Below the pieces are notes generated by a model. It worked only from the letters and a program-made list of their open reading frames with translations. It did no database searches and was not told the origin of the DNA. From an uncultured bacterium (GTDB lineage: Bacteria; Cloacimonadota; Cloacimonadia; Cloacimonadales; Cloacimonadaceae), in NCBI GenBank assembly GCA_937960795.1, contig CALGPA010000122.1:1-8805 (forward strand): a stretch of DNA of 8,805 nt, written 5' to 3'. A program made the position numbers and the translations under genes. Below are positions 1 to 6,132 of the stretch, piece by piece (position 1 is the first letter of the stretch; the number at the start of each line of letters is the position of its first letter).

Positions 1-124
1 CTATTGACCGTCTCCAACAAGATGTGTTCATGGATGTTCAGAGAGTAAATGTTTAATCTTGTTGAAGAGCATTTGCTGTATACAACCACTTCAAGCGTAT
101 CGCAGTTTGATCTACTTTGAGAAG
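1..124. other. Left edge, no confident gene
   Basis: This stretch lies outside the left 106-bp repeat arm. One plus-strand frame enters from beyond the window and ends at a TAA at 54-56, giving 17 residues (IDRLQQDVFMDVQRVNV). It could be the tail of a gene to the left, but it is too short to identify. A second plus frame is open from position 8 to a TGA at 212-214 and runs into the repeat arm; it has no ATG start. I cannot tell which of these, if either, is coding. The presence of a repeat arm next to it makes a mobile-element end possible. Confidence 0.2.
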
Positions 125-230
125 CAGTTACCACTTGTCTTATCACAGTGTTATGTTTCATTCTCTGATTCGAACATTGTGGAAACCATCCATAAAACAC
201 AGCTCTTGACATGACACGGTATCGGATATC
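125..230 (+). repeat. Left arm of a 106-bp perfect inverted repeat
   Basis: The 106 bases from CAGTTACCAC at 125 to CGGATATC at 230 are exactly the reverse complement of 8644-8749. I compared the two copies base by base and found no mismatch. Identity stops abruptly on both sides: the flanks GAAG|CAG and ATC|CAC here differ from the other copy. Near its inner end the arm has a TTGACA (206-211) followed by TGACACGGT (212-220). No transposase is visible in the window. The arm may be a mobile-element end, a dispersed repeat, or a remnant of a larger element extending left. Confidence 0.95.
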
Positions 231-274
231 CACGAAATAGCAGGTCTGCAGATATAAAGAGTCCCTATAAACCC

Positions 275-443
275 TCACTGAAAACTTCAATTTTCATCAC
301 CGAAAACTTCAAATCGGGAAAACGGGCTTCTATAGCGGTCATTCTCTTACTGGTTTTAATCACCACTTCTTCAATTTTCATCACCGAAAACTTCAAGCTT
401 TAATCACTGAAAACTTCAAGCTTTAATCATCGAAAACTACAAA
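275..443 (+). repeat. Degenerate 22-23-bp direct repeats (TCACYGAAAACTTCAA)
   Basis: The core TCACYGAAAACTTCAA recurs at 275 and 297, then at 381 and 404, with decayed copies at 360 (TCACCACTTCTTCAATTTTCA) and 427 (TCATCGAAAACTACAAA). Units at 381-403 and 404-426 are 23 bp each and differ at one base. A 28-bp stretch at 285-312 recurs exactly at 369-396, an offset of 84 bp, which suggests a segmental duplication within the array. Some units abut directly and no unique spacers of constant length separate them, so this is not a CRISPR array. Function is unknown. Confidence 0.85.
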
Positions 444-465
444 TGGGTTGTGGTATAAAAAATAT

Positions 466-494
466 CGTGGGGAGCAGCGGGCGGTGTCCCCACG
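466..494. other. GC-rich hairpin
   Basis: CGTGGGGA (466-473) pairs perfectly with TCCCCACG (487-494) around a 13-nt G-rich loop. No T-run follows on either strand, so it is not a typical intrinsic terminator. It lies between the repeat run and the promoter of the membrane-protein gene. The rest of 495-567 shows nothing I can interpret. Confidence 0.5.
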
Positions 495-567
495 ACTCGG
501 AGGGCATTCTATGTCCCCGCTTTCCCAAGTGAGGACGATTTGGAGCTTTGGGTGACTCTTTTTTAAC

Positions 568-596
568 TTGACACGGTTTGCTCATTAGTCATGTTT
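568..596 (+). promoter_or_regulatory. Promoter for the membrane protein/regulator genes
   Basis: A perfect -35 box TTGACA (568-573) is followed after 16-17 bp by a weak -10 (CATGTT at 590-595 or ATGTTT at 591-596). The start codon lies about 30 bp downstream at 625. The -35 is embedded in CTTGACACGGT, and TGACACGGT also occurs at the inner end of the left 106-bp arm (212-220), so the site may derive from a related repeat. Confidence 0.45.
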
Positions 597-624
597 GCGC
601 CATAAACAAGTTTAGGAGATACAA

Positions 625-1221
625 GTGAAGCAAGAAGACCTTCAGTATCCGACCAAAAGCACCGAGTGGGAGCTCCGCTATGGCGATGGAATAGTGTGGA
701 TGGGGCAGGGATTGTCCTTCATCATTCTTGGTTTCGCGATCAGGGTATCAGCCCTCTATTTCTTTATTCTACCCGCGCTTTTACTCGTTACATCTATCCT
801 AAAAAAGCGCTTTGTATCGCCCCGCCGGGGGATAGCCAGATTGAAAACGCCTGCTCGTCGATATGGGAGACTTAGCACCATCACTGTCGCTATCCTACTG
901 ATAGTCATTCTATTTGTGTTTTATCTGATCAGACGAGAATCTTCCGCTCTTTTGATCTCACTGATTCTGGGGGCAGGATACTTGGTGATGATAGTCAATT
1001 GGTTGATCATATCCTACCAAGAATGGGATGGCAAGAGCCAATATCCGATCTGGGAACGCATCGTGATCATTGCTCTTTTGGCAGCACTGGTGATCCGTGG
1101 TATCTCCGCAGCTTTGATCGGCCTTATGCTCGCAGTCTATGGTCTTTTCGCCCTCATTTGGGGACTGAGCTGCTTCATCCGGTTCATTCGCCAAAACCCG
1201 GTAATTGAAGATGAAATCTAG
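625..1221 (+). CDS. Six-helix integral membrane protein, unknown function
   Basis: This is a 198-residue protein that starts with GTG; AGGAG at 614-618 sits 6 nt upstream and fixes the start. Hydrophobic segments fall at about residues 24-39, 42-59, 84-102, 107-130, 144-158 and 161-187, which suggests six membrane helices. A basic loop (residues 60-81, KKRFVSPRRG onward) lies between helices 2 and 3 and should be cytoplasmic by the positive-inside rule. No catalytic motif is visible. The stop overlaps the start of the winged-helix regulator by 11 nt, so the two are almost certainly co-translated. I recall small membrane proteins with a similar basic SPRRG/YPRxG-type loop beside winged-helix regulators, but this is memory, not a search. 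It may act as a sensor or membrane partner of the regulator, or as an accessory of the exporter downstream; both roles are inference. Confidence 0.85.
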   Translation: MKQEDLQYPTKSTEWELRYGDGIVWMGQGLSFIILGFAIRVSALYFFILPALLLVTSILKKRFVSPRRGIARLKTPARRYGRLSTITVAILLIVILFVFYLIRRESSALLISLILGAGYLVMIVNWLIISYQEWDGKSQYPIWERIVIIALLAALVIRGISAALIGLMLAVYGLFALIWGLSCFIRFIRQNPVIEDEI

Positions 1222-1525
1222 CACGGCAATCCTAGAAGCAGAGATAGATCGTCTCATCCATGAGCCGGCACGACTAAAGATCATGATCTATCTCTCCAGC
1301 CTGCGTGACGCGGATTTCACGAATCTGATCTACAAGACCAAGCTCTCCCGTGGCAACCTCTCGGTCCAGCTCCAAAAGCTGGAAGAAGCCGGATACATCG
1401 AGATCGAGAAGGAATTTGTACACCGCAAGCCCCGCACGATGGCAGCCTTGAGTGATAAAGGCAGGAAAGCTCTTCGGCGCTATCAAGCTCATTTGACGAG
1501 TCTTTTGGCCAAGATCCCCAAATAG
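1211..1525 (+). CDS. Small winged-helix transcriptional regulator
   Basis: A 104-residue cytoplasmic DNA-binding protein consisting of essentially one winged-helix domain of the HTH_34/MarR-ArsR-like type. The opening LIHEPARLKIMIYLSSL (15-31) is the characteristic first helix. The helix-turn-helix with TKLSRGNLSVQLQKLEEAGYI (43-63) follows, and the basic strand EKEFVHRKPRTMAALSDKGRKAL (66-88) forms the wing. No separate ligand domain or metal-binding cysteines are present, so the signal is unclear. I chose ATG at 1211 over the in-frame TTG at 1205 because it gives a conventional start; the SD is poor, which fits coupling to the upstream membrane-protein gene that it overlaps by 11 nt. The ABC exporter genes follow after 160 bp. 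Regulators of this family usually sit next to the transporter they repress, so self-regulation of the cluster is a reasonable inference. Confidence 0.9.
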   Translation: MKSSTAILEAEIDRLIHEPARLKIMIYLSSLRDADFTNLIYKTKLSRGNLSVQLQKLEEAGYIEIEKEFVHRKPRTMAALSDKGRKALRRYQAHLTSLLAKIPK

Positions 1526-1575
1526 TCGGAGGAGTCCATGTCTGTGTGATTCAAGATCAAAAAAATTCATCTTTC

Positions 1576-1604
1576 TTGACATCTCTGCCGCTGCTCAATA
1601 ATTT
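1576..1604 (+). promoter_or_regulatory. Promoter-like site before the ABC exporter genes
   Basis: TTGACA (1576-1581) is followed by AATAAT (1597-1602, 15-bp spacer) or TAATTT (1599-1604, 17-bp spacer). An imperfect dyad, GAGCT (1617-1621) and AGCTC (1629-1633), lies just downstream where an operator could block transcription. A second weak dyad, AAGAT (1553-1557) and ATCTT (1569-1573), precedes the -35. The exporter may therefore have its own promoter inside the cluster. No clear terminator separates it from the regulator gene. Confidence 0.45.
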
Positions 1605-1685
1605 GTCCGAAATATAGAGCTCATACAAAGCTCACCCTGTTTGCTTTGCACACAGCTCCACGATTTCTGGAAAAGGAGATTTAAT

Positions 1686-2603
1686 ATGTCCGGTTTGAAG
1701 ATTACCCGGCTTTGCAAGACCTATGCAGACAAGCTTGTGGTAGATCACATTTCTCTTTCTGCTCTCCGGGGCGAGATCACGGGCTTTTTGGGCCCCAATG
1801 GCGCCGGAAAGACCACCACCATCCGCATGATCATGGGGATCACAGCTCCGGATAGCGGCTCGATCGATTTTGAGGATTCAGATTCAGCCAAGATTCCTCA
1901 CCACTTGATCGGCTATCTGCCTGAAGAACGCGGATTGTACAAAGACTCCAAGGTCATAAACATGCTGCGTTTTTTATCGGGACTAAAGGGCATGGACAGC
2001 CGCGATGTGACTCCAAAAGCTATGAACTGGCTCGATAAGTTTGGCATTGCCGACAAAGCGCACAGCAAGATCGAAGAGCTTTCCAAAGGCATGGCGCAGA
2101 AGGTCCAATTTATCGCCACTATCCTGCACGAGCCCAAATACATCATCTTGGATGAGCCCTTCACCGGTCTTGATCCAGTGAGTCAGGATCTATTCAAAGC
2201 CGAGCTTCGCAGATTTGCCGATGCGGGAGCCACGATCCTGCTTTCATCCCATCAGATGAACATCCTAGAAGAGCTGTGTGACAAGATCTTCCTGATCCAC
2301 AAAGGCAAAGAGCTTTTCCATGGCAGTCTTTCCGATTTGCAGGATGCCTATGGCAATGTCGTGATCAAACTCCACTTGGAAGATGCAGCCGATATTCCCC
2401 GCATAGTTGAGCTAAAAGGCATCCAAAATATCAAGCAGACCGGAGCAGGGAAGCTGGAGCTGGATCTTGTCGAATCTGCAAATGCGCAAAGCATCCTCCG
2501 CGAGATCCCTTCGGACATCGTTCTCAAAGAGCTTAGCCTTGCCAGATCCGGATTACACGAGATCTTTGTCAAAATCGCCAAGGAGGGAAGAGATGAAGTC
2601 TGA
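1686..2603 (+). CDS. ABC exporter ATP-binding subunit (YhaQ/NatA-type)
   Basis: A 305-residue cytoplasmic ATPase that powers the permease encoded next. In order it shows Walker A GPNGAGKTT (36-44), a Q-loop region reading YLPEERGLY (77-85), the signature LSKGM (132-136) in place of LSGGQ, Walker B YIILDEP (152-158), the D-loop GLDP (161-164) and the switch histidine in SSHQ (H189). About 85 further residues form the C-terminal extension typical of this subfamily (DUF4162-like), ending LHEIFVKI. LPEERGLY and LSKGM are characteristic of the YhaQ-like/COG4152 group, often annotated as Na+ or drug exporters, but the substrate cannot be read from sequence. The start is ATG at 1686, with AAGGAG at 1673-1678 spaced 7 nt; an in-frame ATG at 1641 would add 15 residues but has no such site. 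The 3' end overlaps the permease start by 11 nt. Confidence 0.95.
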   Translation: MSGLKITRLCKTYADKLVVDHISLSALRGEITGFLGPNGAGKTTTIRMIMGITAPDSGSIDFEDSDSAKIPHHLIGYLPEERGLYKDSKVINMLRFLSGLKGMDSRDVTPKAMNWLDKFGIADKAHSKIEELSKGMAQKVQFIATILHEPKYIILDEPFTGLDPVSQDLFKAELRRFADAGATILLSSHQMNILEELCDKIFLIHKGKELFHGSLSDLQDAYGNVVIKLHLEDAADIPRIVELKGIQNIKQTGAGKLELDLVESANAQSILREIPSDIVLKELSLARSGLHEIFVKIAKEGRDEV

Positions 2604-3792
2604 TACTCTCAAAATCGCCAAATGGGAGCTATTGAGGTATCTCACAAACAGACAATACCTCATCAGTTTGGTGCTTACTCCCGTATTGATGGTTATCTTG
2701 ATGTCGATTCCTACTCTACTGACTTACTTTGATAAACCCCGCGACACAATCTTCTACGTCGTTGATGAGATGGGAATATTGGCGGATTTGCGCGCTGAGA
2801 TCTCCCCACCCCACATCATATTGAAGGAGACGGAGCATTCGGAGGATCTTGCTTCTTTGATCTACCAAGAGAAGGCATCCGGATACTTCATCATCCCGAG
2901 TAAGTTCTGGCAGACCGGCGAGATGAGTTTTTACTACAACAAACTCAATCAGGAAGAGCTGGGCATCATCCGCACCGCCATGACGACCATCTTGCGTTCC
3001 CACCGCATGCAGGAGTTTAAGATTGCCCCGGACGATCTGGAGTATCTGACCCAATCAGTGAGCATAGAACGCACGGCTCTTGAGAAAGCGGAGACCATGG
3101 ATGCAAACGTCATGATCCTCTCCCTGGTCTTTTTGGGATTGATCTTCACGATGATATTCTCCAGCGGAACCATGTTGATGCAGAGTGCTTTGCAAGAGCG
3201 CCGCGATCGGATGGCAGAGATTGTGCTTTCTTCGATAAAGCCGACCAGTCTCATGCAGGGCAAGATCATCGGACACTTTCTATTGGCGTTGATCCAGATC
3301 GTTTTTTGGCTCATGATCAGCCTGCCGGCAGTGATTTATCTTCTGAAGTTCCCTCTTTTTGACGCGCTCCAAGCCAGCAGATTGGGATTGATCTTTTTCT
3401 TCGGACTCGGCGGATACATGCTCTATAGCGCCATCTACGTGAGCATCGGCGCGACCATGGACGACATGCAGAGCGCCGGCAATACCCAAAGTCTGGTGAT
3501 GGTGCTGCCGGTCTTTTCGATCCTCTTCGTCGCTCCGATCATCGAAAACCCGGAAGGAATGGTTTCCAGATTTGCCAGTCTGTTTCCGCTTTCCAGTCCT
3601 TTGGCAGTGGTCATTCGCTCAGTATTCGTCAAGATCCCGCTATGGGAGCTGATGCTCAGTGCCGCCATTTTAGTCCTCAGCATCTATCTGATCTCGCGTT
3701 TGGCTGCCAAGATCTTCCGCGTGGGAATGCTCATGTATGGCAAAACGGCAAACATGGCAGAGATCATCCGCTGGCTGAGATACCGAGACTAA
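2593..3792 (+). CDS. ABC exporter permease (YhaP/NatB-like, ABC-2 family)
   Basis: A 399-residue membrane subunit of the exporter. One helix at about 22-46 follows a short cytoplasmic N-terminus. A hydrophilic domain of about 125 residues (47-172), expected outside the membrane, separates it from five further helices at about 173-195, 226-251, 262-286, 300-316 and 349-372. QERRDRMAEIVLSSIKP (201-217) with LMQGKIIG (220-227) is the coupling segment conserved in this family, and the tail MYGKTANMAEIIRWLRY is also typical. The start is ATG at 2593: AAGGAGG at 2580-2586, inside the ATPase gene, is 6 nt away, and the 11-nt overlap implies coupled translation and equal output. This is the last gene of the rightward cluster; a GC-rich hairpin follows the stop. 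The family includes Na+ efflux and peptide or drug exporters; the substrate here is unknown. Confidence 0.93.
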   Translation: MKSDTLKIAKWELLRYLTNRQYLISLVLTPVLMVILMSIPTLLTYFDKPRDTIFYVVDEMGILADLRAEISPPHIILKETEHSEDLASLIYQEKASGYFIIPSKFWQTGEMSFYYNKLNQEELGIIRTAMTTILRSHRMQEFKIAPDDLEYLTQSVSIERTALEKAETMDANVMILSLVFLGLIFTMIFSSGTMLMQSALQERRDRMAEIVLSSIKPTSLMQGKIIGHFLLALIQIVFWLMISLPAVIYLLKFPLFDALQASRLGLIFFFGLGGYMLYSAIYVSIGATMDDMQSAGNTQSLVMVLPVFSILFVAPIIENPEGMVSRFASLFPLSSPLAVVIRSVFVKIPLWELMLSAAILVLSIYLISRLAAKIFRVGMLMYGKTANMAEIIRWLRYRD

Positions 3793-3802
3793 TGTCATTT
3801 CG

Positions 3803-3834
3803 CGCCCCGGAAACCGATCTCAGGCTCCGGGGCG
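3803..3834. terminator. Possible bidirectional terminator between convergent genes
   Basis: CGCCCCGG (3803-3810) pairs with CCGGGGCG (3827-3834), plus one A-T pair inside, giving a 9-bp stem with a 14-nt loop. It occupies the 51-nt gap between the permease stop and the convergent speE stop. No clear U-run follows on either strand, so its use as an intrinsic terminator rests on position and stem strength. Confidence 0.55.
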
Positions 3835-3843
3835 TAAGCCAGA

Positions 3844-4689
3844 TCAATCTAGCTTGTCTTTGACAAACTGAGGCAGGGCAAAAGACGCAGAATAGATATC
3901 TTCATTGAAATATCGATACCTCTTTTTGGCATCACGGATCCGCTGTGCAACGCCCGTGTCTTTGGGGTTGTGCACTTTGGATGCCATCTGAAACATCCAC
4001 AGTCCCGCTTGATATGTCTGTATGCCCGCCAGATAGGGATGAACATTGCCAAAGAGATCCTTCAGATCCCGATTGACTTCCACGATCAGATCCATCAGAT
4101 CCGGGATCCAAGGGCTTTCGGATTGGATGGTGAGAATGCCGTCATCCGCCAAAGCTTTGTGGCAATCTCTAAAGAATTCCTTGCGAAACAATCCTGCCGC
4201 GGGACCCACAGGATCGGTGCTATCTACCAAGATCAGGTCAAATCTTTGGCTACTCGCCTGCATATATTTGATTCCATCGCCGAAGATCACTTCCACCCGC
4301 GGATCACTCAGAGATTGGGTAAACTCAGGAAAGTATGTCCTTGCCACCCGAGTCACCATCTCGTCTATCTCCACCTGCACCACTTTCTTGACCTTGGGGC
4401 AGCTGAGAACGCGGGTCATCGTTCCACAATCACCACCGCCGATGATCAGGACATTTTCGGGATTTGGATGGGCATAAAGAGAAGGCAGAGCGAGCATTTC
4501 ATGATACACAAATTCATCTTCTGAGCTCAGCATTAAGACAGAATCCAGGAGCATGACCTTGCCCAGATCAGAGTTTTCGATCATCTCGAGTTTCTGATAC
4601 TCGCTGCTTTCCTCATAGAGTTTTTTATTCACTTTCAGTGCCAAGCCCCGGTTTGGGCTATGATAGTCGATATGCCAATTTTCTTTCAT
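3844..4689 (-). CDS. speE: Spermidine synthase (polyamine aminopropyltransferase)
   Basis: A 281-residue cytoplasmic enzyme that transfers the aminopropyl group of decarboxylated AdoMet to putrescine, or possibly to another diamine. Substrate- and cofactor-binding signatures appear in order: SEYQ (29-32), SEDEFVYHEM (56-65), the nucleotide-binding loop IIGGGDCGT (82-90), VEID (106-109), GDG (137-139) and the gatekeeper stretch DSTDPVGPA (156-164), with Asp156 and Asp159 as the usual catalytic and amine-binding acids. QSESPW (189-194) is also typical. Length matches bacterial SpeE. The start is ATG at 4689 with AGGAG 6 nt upstream; an in-frame ATG at 4740 would lie inside speD. speD ends only 1 nt before this start and contains the SD, so the two are translated together. 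The amine specificity (spermidine versus other polyamines) is not determined. Confidence 0.96.
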   Translation of the reverse strand: MKENWHIDYHSPNRGLALKVNKKLYEESSEYQKLEMIENSDLGKVMLLDSVLMLSSEDEFVYHEMLALPSLYAHPNPENVLIIGGGDCGTMTRVLSCPKVKKVVQVEIDEMVTRVARTYFPEFTQSLSDPRVEVIFGDGIKYMQASSQRFDLILVDSTDPVGPAAGLFRKEFFRDCHKALADDGILTIQSESPWIPDLMDLIVEVNRDLKDLFGNVHPYLAGIQTYQAGLWMFQMASKVHNPKDTGVAQRIRDAKKRYRYFNEDIYSASFALPQFVKDKLD

Positions 4690-4690
4690 A

Positions 4691-5083
4691 CTATGCTCCT
4701 TGTGGTTTATGTGGCAGGCTCGCGCCATCTTCGGTGTCAAAAAGTCCGCGCTTGAGCTCCATATTGCTGGCGTTTTGAGCCTTGAAGGCTTCCTTCAGGC
4801 TGCGAAATAGGATCCAGGGATCGATCGTTTCGCCGCAGGTGAAGATATCCACCGCGGCATAGCCATATTCCGGCCAAGTGTGAATCGCCACATGGGATTC
4901 TGCTATCACCACCACTCCGCTGACGCCCCAAGGGCTAAAGGAATGGAAGGCGTGGGTCACGACGGTGGCTTGTGCCAAGATACAGGCATCCACCATCGCC
5001 TTTGAAATGTATTTTTCATCTTTTAGGATTTCATGATCACAATCGTAGAATTCTACGAGAATTTGTCTGCCAAGAGCTTGCAT
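4691..5083 (-). CDS. speD: S-adenosylmethionine decarboxylase proenzyme, class 1b
   Basis: A 130-residue pyruvoyl-dependent decarboxylase (the speH type of Thermotoga and Bacillus) that produces decarboxylated AdoMet for the downstream SpeE. The proenzyme cleaves itself before a serine that becomes the pyruvoyl group: ESHVAIHTWPEYGYAAVDIFTCG (62-84) contains Ser63, His68 and Cys83, which match the positions of the processing and catalytic residues of the Thermotoga maritima enzyme. The length is normal for the uncleaved chain. The start is ATG at 5083 preceded by GAGG with 5-nt spacing. It is the first gene of a two-gene operon. No arginine or ornithine decarboxylase is nearby, so putrescine must be made from elsewhere in the genome or imported. 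Confidence 0.97.
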   Translation of the reverse strand: MQALGRQILVEFYDCDHEILKDEKYISKAMVDACILAQATVVTHAFHSFSPWGVSGVVVIAESHVAIHTWPEYGYAAVDIFTCGETIDPWILFRSLKEAFKAQNASNMELKRGLFDTEDGASLPHKPQGA

Positions 5084-5147
5084 TTTTACCTCAAAATATC
5101 TGTCATATCTAGTTCGGAGCGGATCTACCCTGGACAGATAGATTCCT

Positions 5148-5177
5148 AGTGTAGCTGCACTTCGCCTGTATTGGCAA
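5148..5177 (-). promoter_or_regulatory. Promoter for speD-speE
   Basis: Read on the minus strand, TTGCCA (5172-5177) and TACACT (5148-5153) are separated by 18 bp and match 5/6 and 4/6 of the sigma-70-type consensus. Transcription would begin near 5141, giving a leader of about 58 nt before the speD ATG. No known riboswitch fold is evident in that leader. Confidence 0.45.
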
Positions 5178-5213
5178 AGGCGCGGTCTTTCGTAACTGTG
5201 AGTGATTTGGGCG

Positions 5214-5369
5214 TTAATTGCGAGCTGCAGGAGGCGTCAATGTGGCGTTAAATGCAGACAATTTAACTAGTACCTCCACGTCGTCGATGAGGATGGGATT
5301 TTGCTTTGACAAAAAACTATACAGGGCTTCTTGCATGCAATGGATTCGGTTAAAAACCATGTATCTCAC
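5214..5369 (-). CDS. Possible small ORF of unknown function, upstream of speD
   Basis: A 51-residue reading frame starting with GTG at 5369. It is supported mainly by AAGGAG (5375-5380) 5 nt upstream. The protein, with VRYMVFNRI near its start and LIDDVEVLVKL near its middle, has no motif I recognise, no signal peptide and no membrane helix. The frame is open further upstream, to an ATG at 5432, without a better ribosome site. A TTGACA lies at 5427-5432 on the minus strand but lacks a good -10. The ORF lies 130 nt upstream of speD in the same direction. It could be a real small protein, a decayed gene tail, or chance. The remaining bases between speD and the glycosylase-like gene show nothing else. 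Confidence 0.3.
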   Translation of the reverse strand: MRYMVFNRIHCMQEALYSFLSKQNPILIDDVEVLVKLSAFNATLTPPAARN

Positions 5370-5449
5370 ATCTTCTCCTTCTACGACTTTGTTTATTGAG
5401 TGCACAAAATCCGCGCAGGGGGAATGTGTCAAGTTCCAAGAATCTCTAT

Positions 5450-6106
5450 CTATTCTGAAAGCCCCTTTGGGGCTTCATCTCGGCTTGAAAACGGGGCAAA
5501 ACTGCGGCGATATTCGGCTATCATTTCATCCAAAGAGCGGTTGATCCGCGGCGACGGAGAGCTGAGAACCCGGCAATTGTGGCTGTAGACGGAATCTTTG
5601 GATTGCACGCTGAGCAGGAACGTCTTTTTGCTCTTGTCTTCACCATGGATGTGATAGATATAGCCATGCTTTTTCAGAGCTTTCAGATACAGATTGGCAG
5701 CAAAATGCCCGGTGAAAAAAAGATATCGGAGCTCACTATGGGGGGAGTAGATTCTGGCAAGCAAGCGAGTGTCAAAGACAAAACCCGTGAGATGATCATC
5801 CGCGGCTCTTTGGTCTTTGCGCAAAAAGCTGTGCAGGATGTCTCCCACTGCGAGCTTGTGGCGCTTAAGCAGACTCTCACATTGCGCTTTTGATCGGGGC
5901 CAGCGCGGATTATCCGGCTCAAAGACAGCCTTGATCACATACCAAAAGAGATTGTGGATGCTGCCATAGAAGAAGGGGATTTCGCCCTCACCTAGAGCAG
6001 AATCCTCCTTTTGGCAGAGCCTCCAGGGCGGAGCTGTGCCGATGATCAGTGCTATGGCACCGGATGGGATGTATGGCGAAAAGGGATGCTCCTGACGTTC
6101 CAGCAT
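5450..6106 (-). CDS. Uracil-DNA-glycosylase superfamily (MUG-like) protein
   Basis: A 218-residue protein that I place in the uracil-DNA glycosylase superfamily. The evidence is the N-terminal EHPFSPYIPSGAIALIIGTAPPWR (6-29), in which a beta-strand leads to the GTxPP loop where the catalytic loop (motif 1) sits, then FFYGSIHNLFWYVI (45-58), VGDIL (87-91), a central strand with LFFTGHFA (129-136) and a C-terminal LSSPSPRINRS (181-191) at the motif-2 position. Such enzymes excise uracil or mismatched bases in base-excision repair. The loop lacks the usual catalytic Asn, Asp or Glu of classical families, so substrate and activity are uncertain. I chose ATG at 6106, which has GGAG 6 nt upstream; a TTG at 6145 would lie upstream of the likely -10 box. 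It appears to be a single-gene unit. Confidence 0.75.
   Translation of the reverse strand: MLERQEHPFSPYIPSGAIALIIGTAPPWRLCQKEDSALGEGEIPFFYGSIHNLFWYVIKAVFEPDNPRWPRSKAQCESLLKRHKLAVGDILHSFLRKDQRAADDHLTGFVFDTRLLARIYSPHSELRYLFFTGHFAANLYLKALKKHGYIYHIHGEDKSKKTFLLSVQSKDSVYSHNCRVLSSPSPRINRSLDEMIAEYRRSFAPFSSRDEAPKGLSE
5459..5475 (-). terminator. Hairpin overlapping the 3' end of the glycosylase-like gene
   Basis: AAGCCCC (5459-5465), loop TTT, GGGGCTT (5469-5475) form a perfect 7-bp stem. It lies inside the last codons (DEAPKGLSE) of the glycosylase-like gene, ending about 7 nt before the stop codon on the minus strand. The following minus-strand bases, TTTCAGAATAG, make a poor U-tract. It looks like a terminator stem that has merged with the coding end, but efficiency is doubtful. 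Confidence 0.4.
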
Positions 6107-6132
6107 TGCGATCTCCAGATTGATCTTATCGC

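Noticed and set aside
1..230. Transposase gene beside the left arm
   Set aside because: Only short open stretches are visible, with no transposase motif; extending the sequence leftward would be needed.
275..443. CRISPR array
   Set aside because: Units abut or are irregularly spaced, vary in sequence, and no spacers of constant length or cas genes are present.
1641..1685. Upstream start for the ABC ATPase
   Set aside because: The 15 extra residues are not family-like, and ATG at 1686 has a strong AAGGAG site.
2949..3314. 121-residue minus-strand frame opposite the permease
   Set aside because: Antisense to a strongly supported ABC permease; composition reflects the complementary strand of a coding gene.
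3970..4524. 184-residue plus-strand frame opposite speE
   Set aside because: It lies wholly antisense to a well-supported spermidine synthase and shows no recognisable motif or ribosome site.
4690..4740. Upstream start for speE overlapping speD
   Set aside because: ATG at 4689 has AGGAG with correct spacing and gives the normal SpeE N-terminus.
5084..5147. Riboswitch in the speD leader
   Set aside because: The leader is only about 60 nt and shows no conserved stem or AdoMet-aptamer pattern that I could identify.
5218..5544. 108-residue plus-strand frame
   Set aside because: No ribosome site, low-complexity composition, and it overlaps the 3' end of the glycosylase-like gene in antisense.
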